Part shown: piece after piece, positions 31,117 to 39,831 of the stretch
How the letters are laid out: each line of letters opens with the position of its first letter
Numbering within the stretch: the first letter of the stretch is position 1
Position numbers and translations under genes: made by a program
Assembly: GCF_002893625.1 (NCBI RefSeq)
Contig: NZ_PKMZ01000001.1
Span: 1,116,001 to 1,180,000 of the forward strand
DNA length: 64,000 nt
From: Mangrovicella endophytica
GTDB taxonomy: Bacteria; Pseudomonadota; Alphaproteobacteria; Rhizobiales; Rhizobiaceae
Reading direction: 5' to 3'
The notes under the pieces: generated by a model
Seen by the model: only the letters and a program-made list of their open reading frames with translations
Told to the model about the DNA's origin: nothing
The model's database searches: none

Positions 31117-31938
31117 TCAGGCTGCGGCGTTCGCACCTTCGGCCAGCTCGGCGTCGCCGGCGGCCTCGGTCGTCTCGGACGGAGTCTCGTCGAGAGCCGG
31201 CTCGATCGGAGCCTCCTCCATCGCGCCGATATCGACGCCCATCGAGCCCTGCTGACGGGCAATGCCGTCGACCGCGGCGCGGGCGATCAGATCGCAGTAG
31301 AGCGTGATGGCGCGCGCCGCGTCGTCATTGCCCGGGATCGCGTAATCGATCGGCGAGGGATCGCAGTTCGAATCGACCACCGCGACGACCGGGATGTGGA
31401 GGCGCTTGGCTTCCTCGATCGCGATCGCTTCCTTGTTGGTGTCGATGATGAAGATCATGTCCGGCACGCCGCCCATGTCGCGGATGCCGCCGAGCGCGCG
31501 GTTCAGCTTGTCGCGCTCACGCTGCAGCGTCAGGCGCTCCTTCTTGGTGAAGCCCTGGGCTTCGCCGGAGAGCAGCTCGTCGAGCTTGCGCAGGCGCTGG
31601 ATCGAATGCGAGATCGTCTTCCAGTTGGTCAGCATGCCGCCGAGCCAGCGGGCGTTGACGTAGTACTGGGCCGAACGCTGTGCCGCATCGGCGACGATCT
31701 CGGACGCCTGGCGCTTGGTGCCGACGAAGAGAACGCGGCCGCCACGGGCGACGCAATCGCTGACGGCCTGCAGCGCGCGGTGCAGCATCGGCACCGTCTG
31801 GGCGAGATCGAGGATGTGGATGTTGTTGCGCGCGCCGAAGATGAAGGGCGCCATCTTCGGGTTCCAGCGGTGGGTCTGGTGGCCGAAGTGGACGCCGGCT
31901 TCGAGAAGCTGGCGCATGGAGTAGTCTGGCAGAGCCAT
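31117..31938 (-). CDS. rpsB: 30S ribosomal protein S2
   Basis: Structural protein of the small ribosomal subunit. The 273-residue protein shows [57 protein letters not shown] and [12 protein letters not shown]. The acidic, Ala-rich C-terminal tail of about 35 residues is usual in alphaproteobacteria. The ATG at 31936-31938 has AAAGGA upstream; the long in-frame extension to 32118 is leader. First gene of the large minus-strand block. Confidence 0.98.
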   Translation of the reverse strand: MALPDYSMRQLLEAGVHFGHQTHRWNPKMAPFIFGARNNIHILDLAQTVPMLHRALQAVSDCVARGGRVLFVGTKRQASEIVADAAQRSAQYYVNARWLGGMLTNWKTISHSIQRLRKLDELLSGEAQGFTKKERLTLQRERDKLNRALGGIRDMGGVPDMIFIIDTNKEAIAIEEAKRLHIPVVAVVDSNCDPSPIDYAIPGNDDAARAITLYCDLIARAAVDGIARQQGSMGVDIGAMEEAPIEPALDETPSETTEAAGDAELAEGANAAA

Positions 31939-32306
31939 CGTGATGTCCTTTACCGGTTGAACCTCCACGGAACGAAGCGGCCGGATGGCCGCCACCGGAG
32001 GGACCGTCCGTTCAGACTTGCGCCGAACGCCGGATCCCGACTTCCGTGTGTGGAATGGAGGCGCGCTTACACCATCGAGCCGGTCGCGGCAAGCTCCCTC
32101 GCCAGCTAGACGTGTCACCGCACGGATCGCGAGATGACAGGGATCGTCTTAGCTGACCCCGGCCGGACGCCACAAATCGCCTTCCGCTGAGGCTTTCGGG
32201 GAGACAAGGCCGAACGATGCGGCACCATTCCTGCAAATGGCGGGCCGGCGCTTTCGCTCTTGTCAGATGAAGTTCTGCACTAGTTGCGATCAGGAGCCGG
32301 CTGTCG
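31939..32306. promoter_or_regulatory. Divergent regulatory region of rpsB and the BCCT gene
   Basis: This 368-bp stretch has no supported gene. On the minus strand a 6-bp hairpin (31977-31982 with 31987-31992, loop GGAT) lies 39 nt before the rpsB start and could belong to an autoregulatory S2 leader. A TTGCCG/TAAGCG pair with 17-bp spacing lies about 150 nt before rpsB and is a weak promoter candidate. No clear promoter was seen for the BCCT gene. Confidence 0.45.
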
Positions 32307-34349
32307 GTGAGTATCGCTGCCGGGCATCGCCAGAACAATGCGGGATATCTCCGATCGATGACGCAGACGATCAACAAGCCGGTCTTCTTTTTCTCGAGCG
32401 CCATCATCATAGCTTTGGTTATGATCGGCGTGCTGTTTCCGGCCGATGCCGAGCGGATCTTCGCCACGGCACAAGGGTTCGTCCTCGACACGTTCGGTTG
32501 GTTCTATCTGCTTTCCGTCGGCATCTTCGTCTTCGTAGTCCTGTTTCTAGCGGTCAGCCGGTACGGGCGGCTGAAGCTCGGGCCGGATGATTCCGAGCCC
32601 GACTACTCCTATCTCTCCTGGCTCGCGATGCTGTTTGCCGCCGGCATGGGCATTGGCCTGATGTTCTACGCCGTCGCCGAGCCCATCCTGCACTACTCCG
32701 TTCCACCCGAAGCCGAGCCCGGGAGCTTCGACGCCGCCCGTCAGGCAATGTCGATCGTCTTCTTCCACTGGGGCATCCATGCCTGGGCGATCTATGCCGT
32801 CGTCGGTCTGTCGCTCGCCTACTTCTCCTTCCGCTACAACCTGCCGCTGACGATCCGCTCGGGCTTCTATCCGCTGATCCGCGAGCGCATCCGCGGTCCG
32901 ATCGGCGATGCCGTCGATATCTTCGCCATCTGCGGCACGCTTTTCGGCATCGCCACGTCGCTTGGCCTCGGCGTTCTCCAGATCAACGCGGGCCTGAACT
33001 ACCTGCTCGACATACCGCAGACCGCAGCCGTGCAGGTCGGCCTCATCCTGGTGGTGACCTGCCTTGCGACACTCTCCGTCGTGTCGGGGCTCGACGTCGG
33101 CATTCGGCGGCTGTCGGAAGGCAATCTCATCCTCGCCGTGCTCCTGATGCTGTTCGTGCTGATCGTCGGCCCGACGGAGTTCATCTTCCGCGCCTTCGTT
33201 CAGAACGTCGGCACCTATCTCGATCAGTTCATCGAGCGCACTTTCCGCCTGTATGCCTATGAGCCGCGCGACTGGATCAGCAACTGGACCCTGTTCTACT
33301 GGGCCTGGTGGATCTCCTGGTCGCCCTTCGTCGGCATGTTCATCGCCCGCATCTCGCGCGGGCGCACCGTTCGGGAGTTCGTGGTCGGCGTTCTCTTTGT
33401 GCCCTCTGCCTTCACCTTCTTCTGGATGACGGTCTTCGGCAATACGGCCATCTCGCTCGACATGGGCTCGTCGGCCGGCGCGATCTCGCGGGCCGTCAGC
33501 GCCGACATCTCGGTCGCGCTCTTCCAATTCTTCGAGTACCTGCCCTGGTCGGCTGTCACCTCGGCGCTTGGCGTGCTCCTCGTCGCGGTGTTCTTCGTTA
33601 CGTCGTCCGACTCCGGGTCCATGGTCGTCGACACCATCGCCTCGGGTGGCACGGCGGAGACGCCGCTATGGCAGCGCATCTACTGGTGTTCGCTGGAGGG
33701 GATCGTCGCGGCCCTGCTGCTGCTGGCGGGTGGACTGACGGCCCTGCAGACGATGACGCTGATCAGCGCCCTGCCCTTCACCATCATCCTCCTGCTTCTC
33801 GCCTTCGGTCTCGTGCGCGGCATGCGTGCTGACGTCGCGCGCTCGATCGAGCACCGCCAGGCCCAGCCGGCCATTCCACGCCGCGAGATGACGTGGCAGG
33901 CGCGGCTGAACGCCATCCTGCACGAACCGACGCGGGCTGAGGTCGGAAGGTTCATCGATACCGTCGTGCACCCGGCGCTGCTCGCCGTCGCGGCCGAGCT
34001 GAAGAAGCGGGATGTCGCGGCAGAGGTCGAAAGAGACGAAGCGGGTAGCGCCACGCTGACGATTGCATCGGCGACGACGCGCAACTTCGTCTATGGCGTC
34101 GTTCCGGCACCGCAGCTCGCAATGGCCTTCTCCGCCGCAGACGTAACGCGCCCCGATCAGCGGCGTGCGCAGATCTGGTCGGCGCGCACGGTCTTCTCGG
34201 ACGGCAGCCGCGGCTACGAGGTCACGGGCTTTTCCAAGGAGGACATCCTGGCCGACGTACTAGCCCAGTTCGAGCGCTACCAGCTCCTGACCAGCGCACA
34301 GAGCACGGCGCTCTATGTCGCCGCGCCGGACCCGACTCCGGCAAGCTGA
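32307..34349 (+). CDS. BCCT-family betaine/choline/carnitine transporter
   Basis: Inner-membrane secondary transporter of 680 residues with 12 predicted helices. Signatures include [14 protein letters not shown] near residue 110, [13 protein letters not shown], and the long [25 protein letters not shown] around 325-350, where Trp residues form the substrate box. After the last helix it has a soluble tail of about 150 residues, as in BetT-type choline transporters, where the tail controls osmotic activation. GTG at 32307 has AGGAG 10 nt upstream; ATG at 32358 (MTQTINKP) is a plausible alternative. It would import compatible solutes or choline under osmotic stress. No betaine-synthesis genes are adjacent. 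Confidence 0.93.
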   Translation: MSIAAGHRQNNAGYLRSMTQTINKPVFFFSSAIIIALVMIGVLFPADAERIFATAQGFVLDTFGWFYLLSVGIFVFVVLFLAVSRYGRLKLGPDDSEPDYSYLSWLAMLFAAGMGIGLMFYAVAEPILHYSVPPEAEPGSFDAARQAMSIVFFHWGIHAWAIYAVVGLSLAYFSFRYNLPLTIRSGFYPLIRERIRGPIGDAVDIFAICGTLFGIATSLGLGVLQINAGLNYLLDIPQTAAVQVGLILVVTCLATLSVVSGLDVGIRRLSEGNLILAVLLMLFVLIVGPTEFIFRAFVQNVGTYLDQFIERTFRLYAYEPRDWISNWTLFYWAWWISWSPFVGMFIARISRGRTVREFVVGVLFVPSAFTFFWMTVFGNTAISLDMGSSAGAISRAVSADISVALFQFFEYLPWSAVTSALGVLLVAVFFVTSSDSGSMVVDTIASGGTAETPLWQRIYWCSLEGIVAALLLLAGGLTALQTMTLISALPFTIILLLLAFGLVRGMRADVARSIEHRQAQPAIPRREMTWQARLNAILHEPTRAEVGRFIDTVVHPALLAVAAELKKRDVAAEVERDEAGSATLTIASATTRNFVYGVVPAPQLAMAFSAADVTRPDQRRAQIWSARTVFSDGSRGYEVTGFSKEDILADVLAQFERYQLLTSAQSTALYVAAPDPTPAS

Positions 34350-34434
34350 CGAAAGCGCCCGTTCGGAAAGCGCAAAGCGGCTGAGCGCCGGCCATGTCTA
34401 TGGCTGGCACTCAGTGCGTGCGGCCGCATGGGAC

Positions 34435-35439
34435 CTAGCGGCAGCTCGGCGCGTCCAGAAGATCGAGGCTCGTCAGGCTGCCCTTGAAGGCGTAGGTGCC
34501 GAAGTCGAGCGTCAGGTTGTCGGATACGCCATTGGCATAGAGCGTGTAGCTGGTCTGGAAGATCGGCAGACCGTCCGGATCGCTGTCGCTGTTGTAGTAG
34601 GCCTCGCTGACGGACCATGCCTTCATGCCGGCCAGCTTGGTGAGCGCCGGCGAGGCGGCGCTCTTCTTGTCCACCTTCTCGTCTGCCGTGTCGGGCGCTT
34701 TTGATGGCGCGTCCTGCGACCCCGTCTCCTTTGAAGCGCTCGCCTGCGGACCGGCCGGCGGACCGGCCGGCGGCTGAGGCTTCGTCTCACTCTTCTCCGT
34801 GGACGCTTCATTCGCCGCGGCCGCAGGATCGATCGGCAGGATGATCGCGGTCGTCGTCAGCAGCTTCTGCGCGTCGTCGTCACCGTCAAAGAGTTTGGCT
34901 TGGACGATCCGCTCGCCGGCTTCGGCGCGATCGACGAGATCGGCCGTGTGCCGCATGGGAAAGACCGAGAGCGGCAGATCCAGCTGCTTCGCGGCGGGCT
35001 GCTTCAGGATCACCTGCGTGCTCGCGCCGGCGTTCACCGCCTTGCCTGCGACCTCCTTGTCCGGCGAACCGTCGATGAAGGTCTTGGTCGAGAAGTCGTA
35101 GCTTTCGCCGGACCGGCTTTCGCTGGCGATTGTCTGCTGGTCGGTGACGATGACCTCCGATTCCTGCTGGAACTGCGCGACGAAGCGGTAGTCAAGGTCA
35201 TAGGAGCGGCAGCCCTCCGCCTTCAGCTCCATGGCGATGCGGCCGCGGGCGTTGACGAGCTCGCTGGACGAGGTCGCAAGCGACAGCTCGTAGACGGCGC
35301 GATGCGGCGCAAGCTCGGCCGCGCCGGCAGGCGTCGCGGCCATAGAAGCTCCGGCAACGGCCATGAGCGCCATGGCATGCGGCAGGTAGCGGCGTGCCTC
35401 ATCCAGCCGGCGGTCGTTCTGATCCATCTTTATCGACAT
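34435..35439 (-). CDS. eipB: Cell-envelope integrity protein EipB (DUF1849)
   Basis: Periplasmic protein of 334 residues. A signal peptide (YLPHAMALMAVAGASMAATPAGAAE) precedes LAPHRAVYELSLATSS, the start of the DUF1849 domain. The domain holds GCRSYDLDYRFV with the first Cys and ends with DLLDAPSCR with the second Cys, matching the disulfide described for Brucella EipB. About 50 Ala/Pro/Lys-rich residues are inserted in the second half. In Brucella EipB is needed for envelope integrity and interacts genetically with peptidoglycan and lipoprotein genes. Start ATG 35437-35439 (or 35427); the open frame continuing to 36204 lies antisense to ridA and is not used. Confidence 0.85.
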   Translation of the reverse strand: MSIKMDQNDRRLDEARRYLPHAMALMAVAGASMAATPAGAAELAPHRAVYELSLATSSSELVNARGRIAMELKAEGCRSYDLDYRFVAQFQQESEVIVTDQQTIASESRSGESYDFSTKTFIDGSPDKEVAGKAVNAGASTQVILKQPAAKQLDLPLSVFPMRHTADLVDRAEAGERIVQAKLFDGDDDAQKLLTTTAIILPIDPAAAANEASTEKSETKPQPPAGPPAGPQASASKETGSQDAPSKAPDTADEKVDKKSAASPALTKLAGMKAWSVSEAYYNSDSDPDGLPIFQTSYTLYANGVSDNLTLDFGTYAFKGSLTSLDLLDAPSCR

Positions 35440-35541
35440 CCGCTCCGCTGATCCCGCGTTCCATGACACGACACGATGCTCTACAGCATCGGCACTGCAT
35501 CTTACAGGCTGCCCAGCAAACCCGTCGTTTGAGGACATTCC

Positions 35542-36009
35542 ATGACCCAGTCTATCGCCGCCCGTCTTGAAGCTGCCGGCATCGTCCTTCCGGATGCAGC
35601 CGCTCCGGCCGCCAACTACGTGCCCTACTCCCTGCAGGGCAACTTCATGCTGACCTCGGGCCAGCTGCCGCTCGAGAACGGCGCCCTGGCTGTCAGCGGC
35701 AAACTTGGTGCCGGCGTTTCGCTTGAGGACGGCCAGCGTGCGGCACGCCTCTGCGCGGTCAACATCCTGGCGCAGGCGAAGGCGGCACTGGGCGGCGATC
35801 TCAGCCGCATCCGGCAAATCCTCAAGCTCACCGTCTTCGTCGCCAGCGACGCGTCCTTTACCGGGCAGCACAAGGTCGCCAACGGCGCGTCCGACCTCCT
35901 CGTCGAGATCCTCGGCGACGCCGGCCGGCATGCCCGCTCGGCTGTTGGTGTTCCTGCCCTGCCGCTCGACGCCGCGGTCGAAGTCGAAGCGATCATCCTG
36001 GTCGACTGA
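35542..36009 (+). CDS. RidA/YjgF-family protein
   Basis: A 155-residue protein of the RidA superfamily. It is of the longer bacterial subgroup that starts SIAARLEAAGIVLP and contains NFMLTSGQLP, LCAVNILAQAKAALGGDLSRI, LTVFVASDASFTGQHKVANGASDLL and ARSAVGVPALPLDAAVEVEAIILV. Canonical RidA hydrolyses reactive enamines and imines from PLP enzymes. The catalytic Arg near the C terminus appears as ARSAVGV, so deaminase activity is plausible. TTGAGGACA precedes the ATG. It is followed 12 nt later by a glycerophosphodiesterase gene, a pairing frequent in rhizobia. Confidence 0.92.
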   Translation: MTQSIAARLEAAGIVLPDAAAPAANYVPYSLQGNFMLTSGQLPLENGALAVSGKLGAGVSLEDGQRAARLCAVNILAQAKAALGGDLSRIRQILKLTVFVASDASFTGQHKVANGASDLLVEILGDAGRHARSAVGVPALPLDAAVEVEAIILVD

Positions 36010-36021
36010 AGAGGAATTCCA

Positions 36022-36750
36022 ATGCCTTACGGCAATGATCTCGCCTGGCTGACGAGGCGGCCCATCGCGCATCGCGGGCTGCATGACGGCAACGTCTCCG
36101 TCCCTGAGAACTCGCTTGCCGCAGCCAGGGCGGCGATCGAGGCGGGGTATCCGATCGAATGCGACGTCCAGCTCTCGTCCGGCGGGACGCCATACATCTT
36201 CCATGACGACACGCTCGACCGTCTGGCCCGGACCGATGGCGCGTTCCGCGACGCGGACGATCGACGACTTGGCGCCCTACGCCTCGTCGGCACCGACCAG
36301 GCAATGCCGACCGTTGCCGAGTTCCTGCGACTGATCGACGGTCGCGTTCCCGTGGTGATGGAGCTGAAGGGCGTGGGTGCAGACAAGGACGGCGACTACC
36401 TCGCCCGCCTCCTGCCGATGATCGAACCGTACCGCGGTCGGCTCGCGCTCATGTCCTTTGATGAATGGCTGATCGACCAGGCGCTGCAGGCCGACGGTCC
36501 CTGGCCGGTCGGGCTGACCGCCGAAGGCACCGAGCCGGCGGTGCTCGATCGCCACCGCGCGATCTATGATCGGGGCTGCGCCTTCACCTCCTACAATGTC
36601 GACCACCTCGACAACGACTTCGTGCGCTATGTGAGGAATGAGAGGCGGGACCCGGTGATCAGCTGGACGGTACGCTCGCCGGCCGATCAACGTCGGAGCG
36701 CCGCTTTAGCCGACCAGATCACCTTCGAGGGCTTTCTGCCGCAGAGCTGA
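36022..36750 (+). CDS. Glycerophosphodiester phosphodiesterase
   Basis: Splits glycerophosphodiesters into glycerol 3-phosphate and an alcohol. The 242-residue barrel protein has AHRGLHDG with the first catalytic His, PENSLAA, ECDVQLS, IFHDDTLDR with the second His, and VVMELKG, the metal and phosphate sites of the GDPD family. No signal peptide is seen, so it is cytosolic, like UgpQ. It lies in a plus-strand run with RidA (12-nt gap) and a FemAB-like gene (32-nt gap). Confidence 0.93.
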   Translation: MPYGNDLAWLTRRPIAHRGLHDGNVSVPENSLAAARAAIEAGYPIECDVQLSSGGTPYIFHDDTLDRLARTDGAFRDADDRRLGALRLVGTDQAMPTVAEFLRLIDGRVPVVMELKGVGADKDGDYLARLLPMIEPYRGRLALMSFDEWLIDQALQADGPWPVGLTAEGTEPAVLDRHRAIYDRGCAFTSYNVDHLDNDFVRYVRNERRDPVISWTVRSPADQRRSAALADQITFEGFLPQS

Positions 36751-36782
36751 GCGCTTGCAACAATCGCCGCGCGGGAACACTT

Positions 36783-38045
36783 GTGTCGATGATGGATCAG
36801 CGTTCCGACACGACATCGCAGCCGCCCCTGGACGGCGATACCGCGGTTTCGATCCGCGTCTATGCCGGCATCGGCACGATCGAGCCGGCGACTTGGGACC
36901 GGCTCGCCGACTGCGGAACATCTGCCGCGTCCGCAGGAGGAACTTCAGGACGCACGGCTAACCCCTTCGTCTCGCATGCCTTTCTCGGCGCGCTTGAAGA
37001 CAGCGGCTGTGTCGGGCGGAAATCCGGATGGCTGCCGCAGCACCTTGCCGTCGAGGATGATCACGGTCAGGTCCTGGCGGTGGCACCCGCCTATCTGAAG
37101 GGCAACAGCCAGGGCGAATACGTCTTCGATCATGGCTGGGCGGACGCCTTCGAGCGGGCCGGCGGGCGCTATTATCCCAAGCTGCAGCTGTCGGTGCCCT
37201 TTACGCCGGCGACAGGGCCGCGCCTCCTCGTGGGAAGCAGTCCCTATGCCGAGACGCTGCGGGCGGCGCTCGCCGATGGCGTTAAAGCATATGTGCGGCA
37301 GACCGGCATCTCATCGGCGCATGCGACCTTCCTCGATGAGGAAGACCGCATGATCCTCGAGGAGAGCGGCTATCTCCATCGGACCGATCAGCAGTTCCAT
37401 TTCCGCAACCGGGGCTATGGCAGCTACGACGACTTTCTGGGGACGCTCGCCTCCCGCAAGCGCAAGGCGCTGAAGAAGGAGCGCCGCGAGGCCTTAGCGA
37501 ACGGCATCACGATCGAGCGGCTGACCGGGCGCGACATCACCGAAGCCGCCTGGGACGCCTTCTTCGCCTTCTACATGGATACGGGCGGGCGGAAATGGGG
37601 CCGTCCCTACCTCAACCGCACCTTCTTCAGCCTCATCGGTGAGCGGATGGCCGACCGCATCCTGCTCGTCATGGCGAGGCGCGAGGGCCGCTACATCGCC
37701 GGCGCGTTGAACTTCATCGGTGCCGACCGGCTCTACGGCCGCAACTGGGGCTGCATCGAGGACCATCCCTACCTTCACTTCGAGGTCTGTTATCACCAGG
37801 CGATCGACTTCGCGATCGAGCGGGGGCTGACCGTGGTGGAGGCCGGAGCGCAGGGCGAGCACAAGCTGGCACGCGGCTACGAGCCGGTGACGACCCACTC
37901 GGCACATTTCATCGCCCATCAGGGCCTGCGCGAGGCGATCGCCGACTACCTCGAACGGGAGCGTGAGAGCGTCGAGGCGATGCAGGAGGAGCTGTCCGAG
38001 CACACGCCCTTCCGCAAGAGCGAGCCGCCCGCCGAGGCGGACTGA
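36783..38045 (+). CDS. FemAB-like GNAT-fold acyltransferase (DUF482 / peptidogalycan type)
   Basis: Cytosolic protein of 420 residues with the DUF482 pattern: PFVSHAFLGALEDSG, AVAPAYLKGNSQGEYVFDHGWADAFERAGGRYYPKLQLSVPFTPATGPRLL, QFHFRNRGYGSYDDFL, SRKRKALKKERREA, KWGRPYLNR and GAQGEHKLARGYEPV. The fold is that of Fem/aminoacyl-tRNA-dependent transferases; the substrate is not established. The start is uncertain: GTG at 36783, ATG at 36789 or 36792, none with a clear ribosome binding site. It ends shortly before the HIT gene. Confidence 0.88.
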   Translation: MSMMDQRSDTTSQPPLDGDTAVSIRVYAGIGTIEPATWDRLADCGTSAASAGGTSGRTANPFVSHAFLGALEDSGCVGRKSGWLPQHLAVEDDHGQVLAVAPAYLKGNSQGEYVFDHGWADAFERAGGRYYPKLQLSVPFTPATGPRLLVGSSPYAETLRAALADGVKAYVRQTGISSAHATFLDEEDRMILEESGYLHRTDQQFHFRNRGYGSYDDFLGTLASRKRKALKKERREALANGITIERLTGRDITEAAWDAFFAFYMDTGGRKWGRPYLNRTFFSLIGERMADRILLVMARREGRYIAGALNFIGADRLYGRNWGCIEDHPYLHFEVCYHQAIDFAIERGLTVVEAGAQGEHKLARGYEPVTTHSAHFIAHQGLREAIADYLERERESVEAMQEELSEHTPFRKSEPPAEAD

Positions 38046-38123
38046 ACCGCGGCGACGCTGCTGCGCCCGCCAGCACGATCGGCTACGGTCGCGCCGTCAA
38101 AAAGATTCGCGAAGGAGACGGCG

Positions 38124-38552
38124 ATGACGAGCTACGACGACGGCAACATCTTCGCCAGAATCCTGCGCGGCGAGATCCCGAGCGAAAAGCTCTTCGAGGA
38201 CGACGTCGCCATCGCGATCATGGATGTCATGCCGCAGTCGCGCGGCCACTGCCTCGTCATCCCGAAGGCGCCGTCGCGCAACCTCCTCGACGCGTCGGAC
38301 GAGACGCTCATTGCCCTGGCGCCGCGCGTTGCCCGGATGGCGCGAGCTGTGAAGAGCGCCTTCGAGGCGGACGGCGTGGTGATCATGCAGTTCAACGAGG
38401 CGCCGGCCGGACAGACCGTGTTTCACCTCCATGTCCACGTCATCCCGCGCTATGACGGCGTGCCGCTGCGCCCGCATGAGGGCGGCATGGCCGACCCGGC
38501 TGTCTTGAAGGAGCAGGCGGACCTCATCCGCGCGGCATTGCGGGTTTCCTGA
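38124..38552 (+). CDS. HIT-family nucleotide hydrolase
   Basis: Small cytosolic protein of 142 residues of the histidine-triad superfamily (Hint-like). It begins NIFARILRGEIPSEKLFEDD, has GHCLVIPK, and carries the catalytic triad HLHVHVIPR at about residues 101-109. Such proteins hydrolyse AMP-lysine or other nucleotide phosphoramidates. AAGGAGA precedes the ATG by 6-7 nt. AzlD on the opposite strand ends 4 nt after its stop. Confidence 0.95.
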   Translation: MTSYDDGNIFARILRGEIPSEKLFEDDVAIAIMDVMPQSRGHCLVIPKAPSRNLLDASDETLIALAPRVARMARAVKSAFEADGVVIMQFNEAPAGQTVFHLHVHVIPRYDGVPLRPHEGGMADPAVLKEQADLIRAALRVS

Positions 38553-38556
38553 TCCT

Positions 38557-38916
38557 TCAGGTGAACGCGAAGGCAGCACCGACGAGGATCGCCTCGGCAA
38601 CGAGGATGCCGGCGATGATCCGTTTGCCCGCGAGCAGATAGACGGCGAACCCGATGGCCAGAGCTGCGATCCGGGCGATCGTCGGGACCGCCGCGAGCGG
38701 CCCGTCCGGTACCAGCACGAGGCGCGCGATGACCGCGGCTACCAGCGACGTCGCGATGGCCCGGGCGAAGGCGATCGCCTGCGACGTCTCGGAGACGCGC
38801 CCGGCAAAGAGAACGCCCAGCCAGCGCCAGACATCGGTCGGCAGAAATCCGGCCAGCAGGATGAAGGCGTAAGGCCACCAGGCGGCCGCGATATCGTGAT
38901 AGCCAAGCGGCGACAT
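38557..38916 (-). CDS. azlD: AzlD-family small membrane protein
   Basis: A 119-residue protein with four hydrophobic helices, matching AzlD, the small partner of AzlC in branched-chain amino-acid export. It contains WPYAFILLAGFLPTDVWRWLGVLFAGRVSE and VLVPDGPLAAVPTIARI, conserved in the family. The start ATG shares one base with the azlC stop (TGATG), so the two are translationally coupled. Confidence 0.92.
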   Translation of the reverse strand: MSPLGYHDIAAAWWPYAFILLAGFLPTDVWRWLGVLFAGRVSETSQAIAFARAIATSLVAAVIARLVLVPDGPLAAVPTIARIAALAIGFAVYLLAGKRIIAGILVAEAILVGAAFAFT

Positions 38917-39656
38917 CAGGCGCCGACTCGCGTTTCGACGATCCGTCCGGCCACATAGGCGATGATCCCGCCGGCCAGCCCGGCCACGAGGATGTCGCTG
39001 GAAGGATCAAGCCAGTTGGCGACTGGAAGTGCCGCCATCCCGGTGAAGAGGCCGATCCGTCCGGACGGCTCGCGCGCCGAGCCGTAGAGCGAGCAGAGGA
39101 AATAGACCGGCGTCAGGAAGGCCAGTGCTCCGGTCGCCAGTGCGGGCAGCTGACTCAGCAGATTGAAGGCGATCGCGACGATCACCGCATTGATGAGGCA
39201 AAGCGAGCCACCGAAGGCGCCGAAATAGACGGTTCGATGGCGCCGCGGCACCTCATGCAATGTCCGCATCGCGAACACCCACCCCGTCACCGCGACGAAA
39301 TGGGACAGGAACAGCAGCGTGCGGGTACGTGCGCCGCGCAGTTCCGGCATCAGCGCCACCACCATCGGCATCAGGCGCAGCGATGAGAGCGCCACCGCCA
39401 GCGCCGTGCCGGCCAGCGACGTGCCGGCGGTGACCGCGCCGATCAGCACGATGTTTGCCGGCAGGGCCCAGATGGTCGCCACCATGAAGGTCGCTTCCAT
39501 CCAGTCGATTCCGGCGCCCCGCGCCAGACCCGCAAAGCCGACATGGGCGGTCATCAGGATCAGCGCCGGTACACTGAAGAGCCCCTTCAGTCCCTGCAGC
39601 GCCCAGTAGCGAGCATCACCCGACGCATCGGCATCGGCCGCGTGGTTCGGACTCAT
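38916..39656 (-). CDS. azlC: AzlC-family branched-chain amino-acid permease
   Basis: Inner-membrane protein of 246 residues with seven or eight predicted helices. AzlC features are PALILMTAHVGFAGLARGAGI, ALPANIVL, SLRLMPMVVALMPELRG and LTPVYFLCSLYGSARE. With AzlD it would export branched-chain amino acids or analogues. First gene of the pair; a 175-nt gap to clpA contains the clpA terminator. Confidence 0.92.
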   Translation of the reverse strand: MSPNHAADADASGDARYWALQGLKGLFSVPALILMTAHVGFAGLARGAGIDWMEATFMVATIWALPANIVLIGAVTAGTSLAGTALAVALSSLRLMPMVVALMPELRGARTRTLLFLSHFVAVTGWVFAMRTLHEVPRRHRTVYFGAFGGSLCLINAVIVAIAFNLLSQLPALATGALAFLTPVYFLCSLYGSAREPSGRIGLFTGMAALPVANWLDPSSDILVAGLAGGIIAYVAGRIVETRVGA

Positions 39657-39779
39657 TCGGCTTGGCTTGGATCACGAGAGCGCATGCGTCTCGGTATCGC
39701 GTGCGGCGGCGGAATGCGAGTGCCGAAAGCCGGCTGCCTGCGCAGCGCCGGTGAAGCAAGCACCGGGGGCTGCAGGCGT

Positions 39780-39810
39780 CAAAGAAAAGGCCGCCCCGAG
39801 GGACGGCCTT
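39780..39810 (-). terminator. Intrinsic terminator after clpA
   Basis: On the minus strand an 11-bp stem with one G-U pair (39787-39797 with 39800-39810) is followed by TTTTCTTTG. It lies 22 nt after the clpA stop and is a textbook intrinsic terminator. Confidence 0.9.
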
Positions 39811-39831
39811 CTCGATCGCCTGGCGTGATGA

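Noticed and set aside
35440-36204. An N-terminal extension of the eipB frame
   Set aside because: It runs antisense through ridA and into the glycerophosphodiesterase gene. A signal peptide begins at the chosen start.
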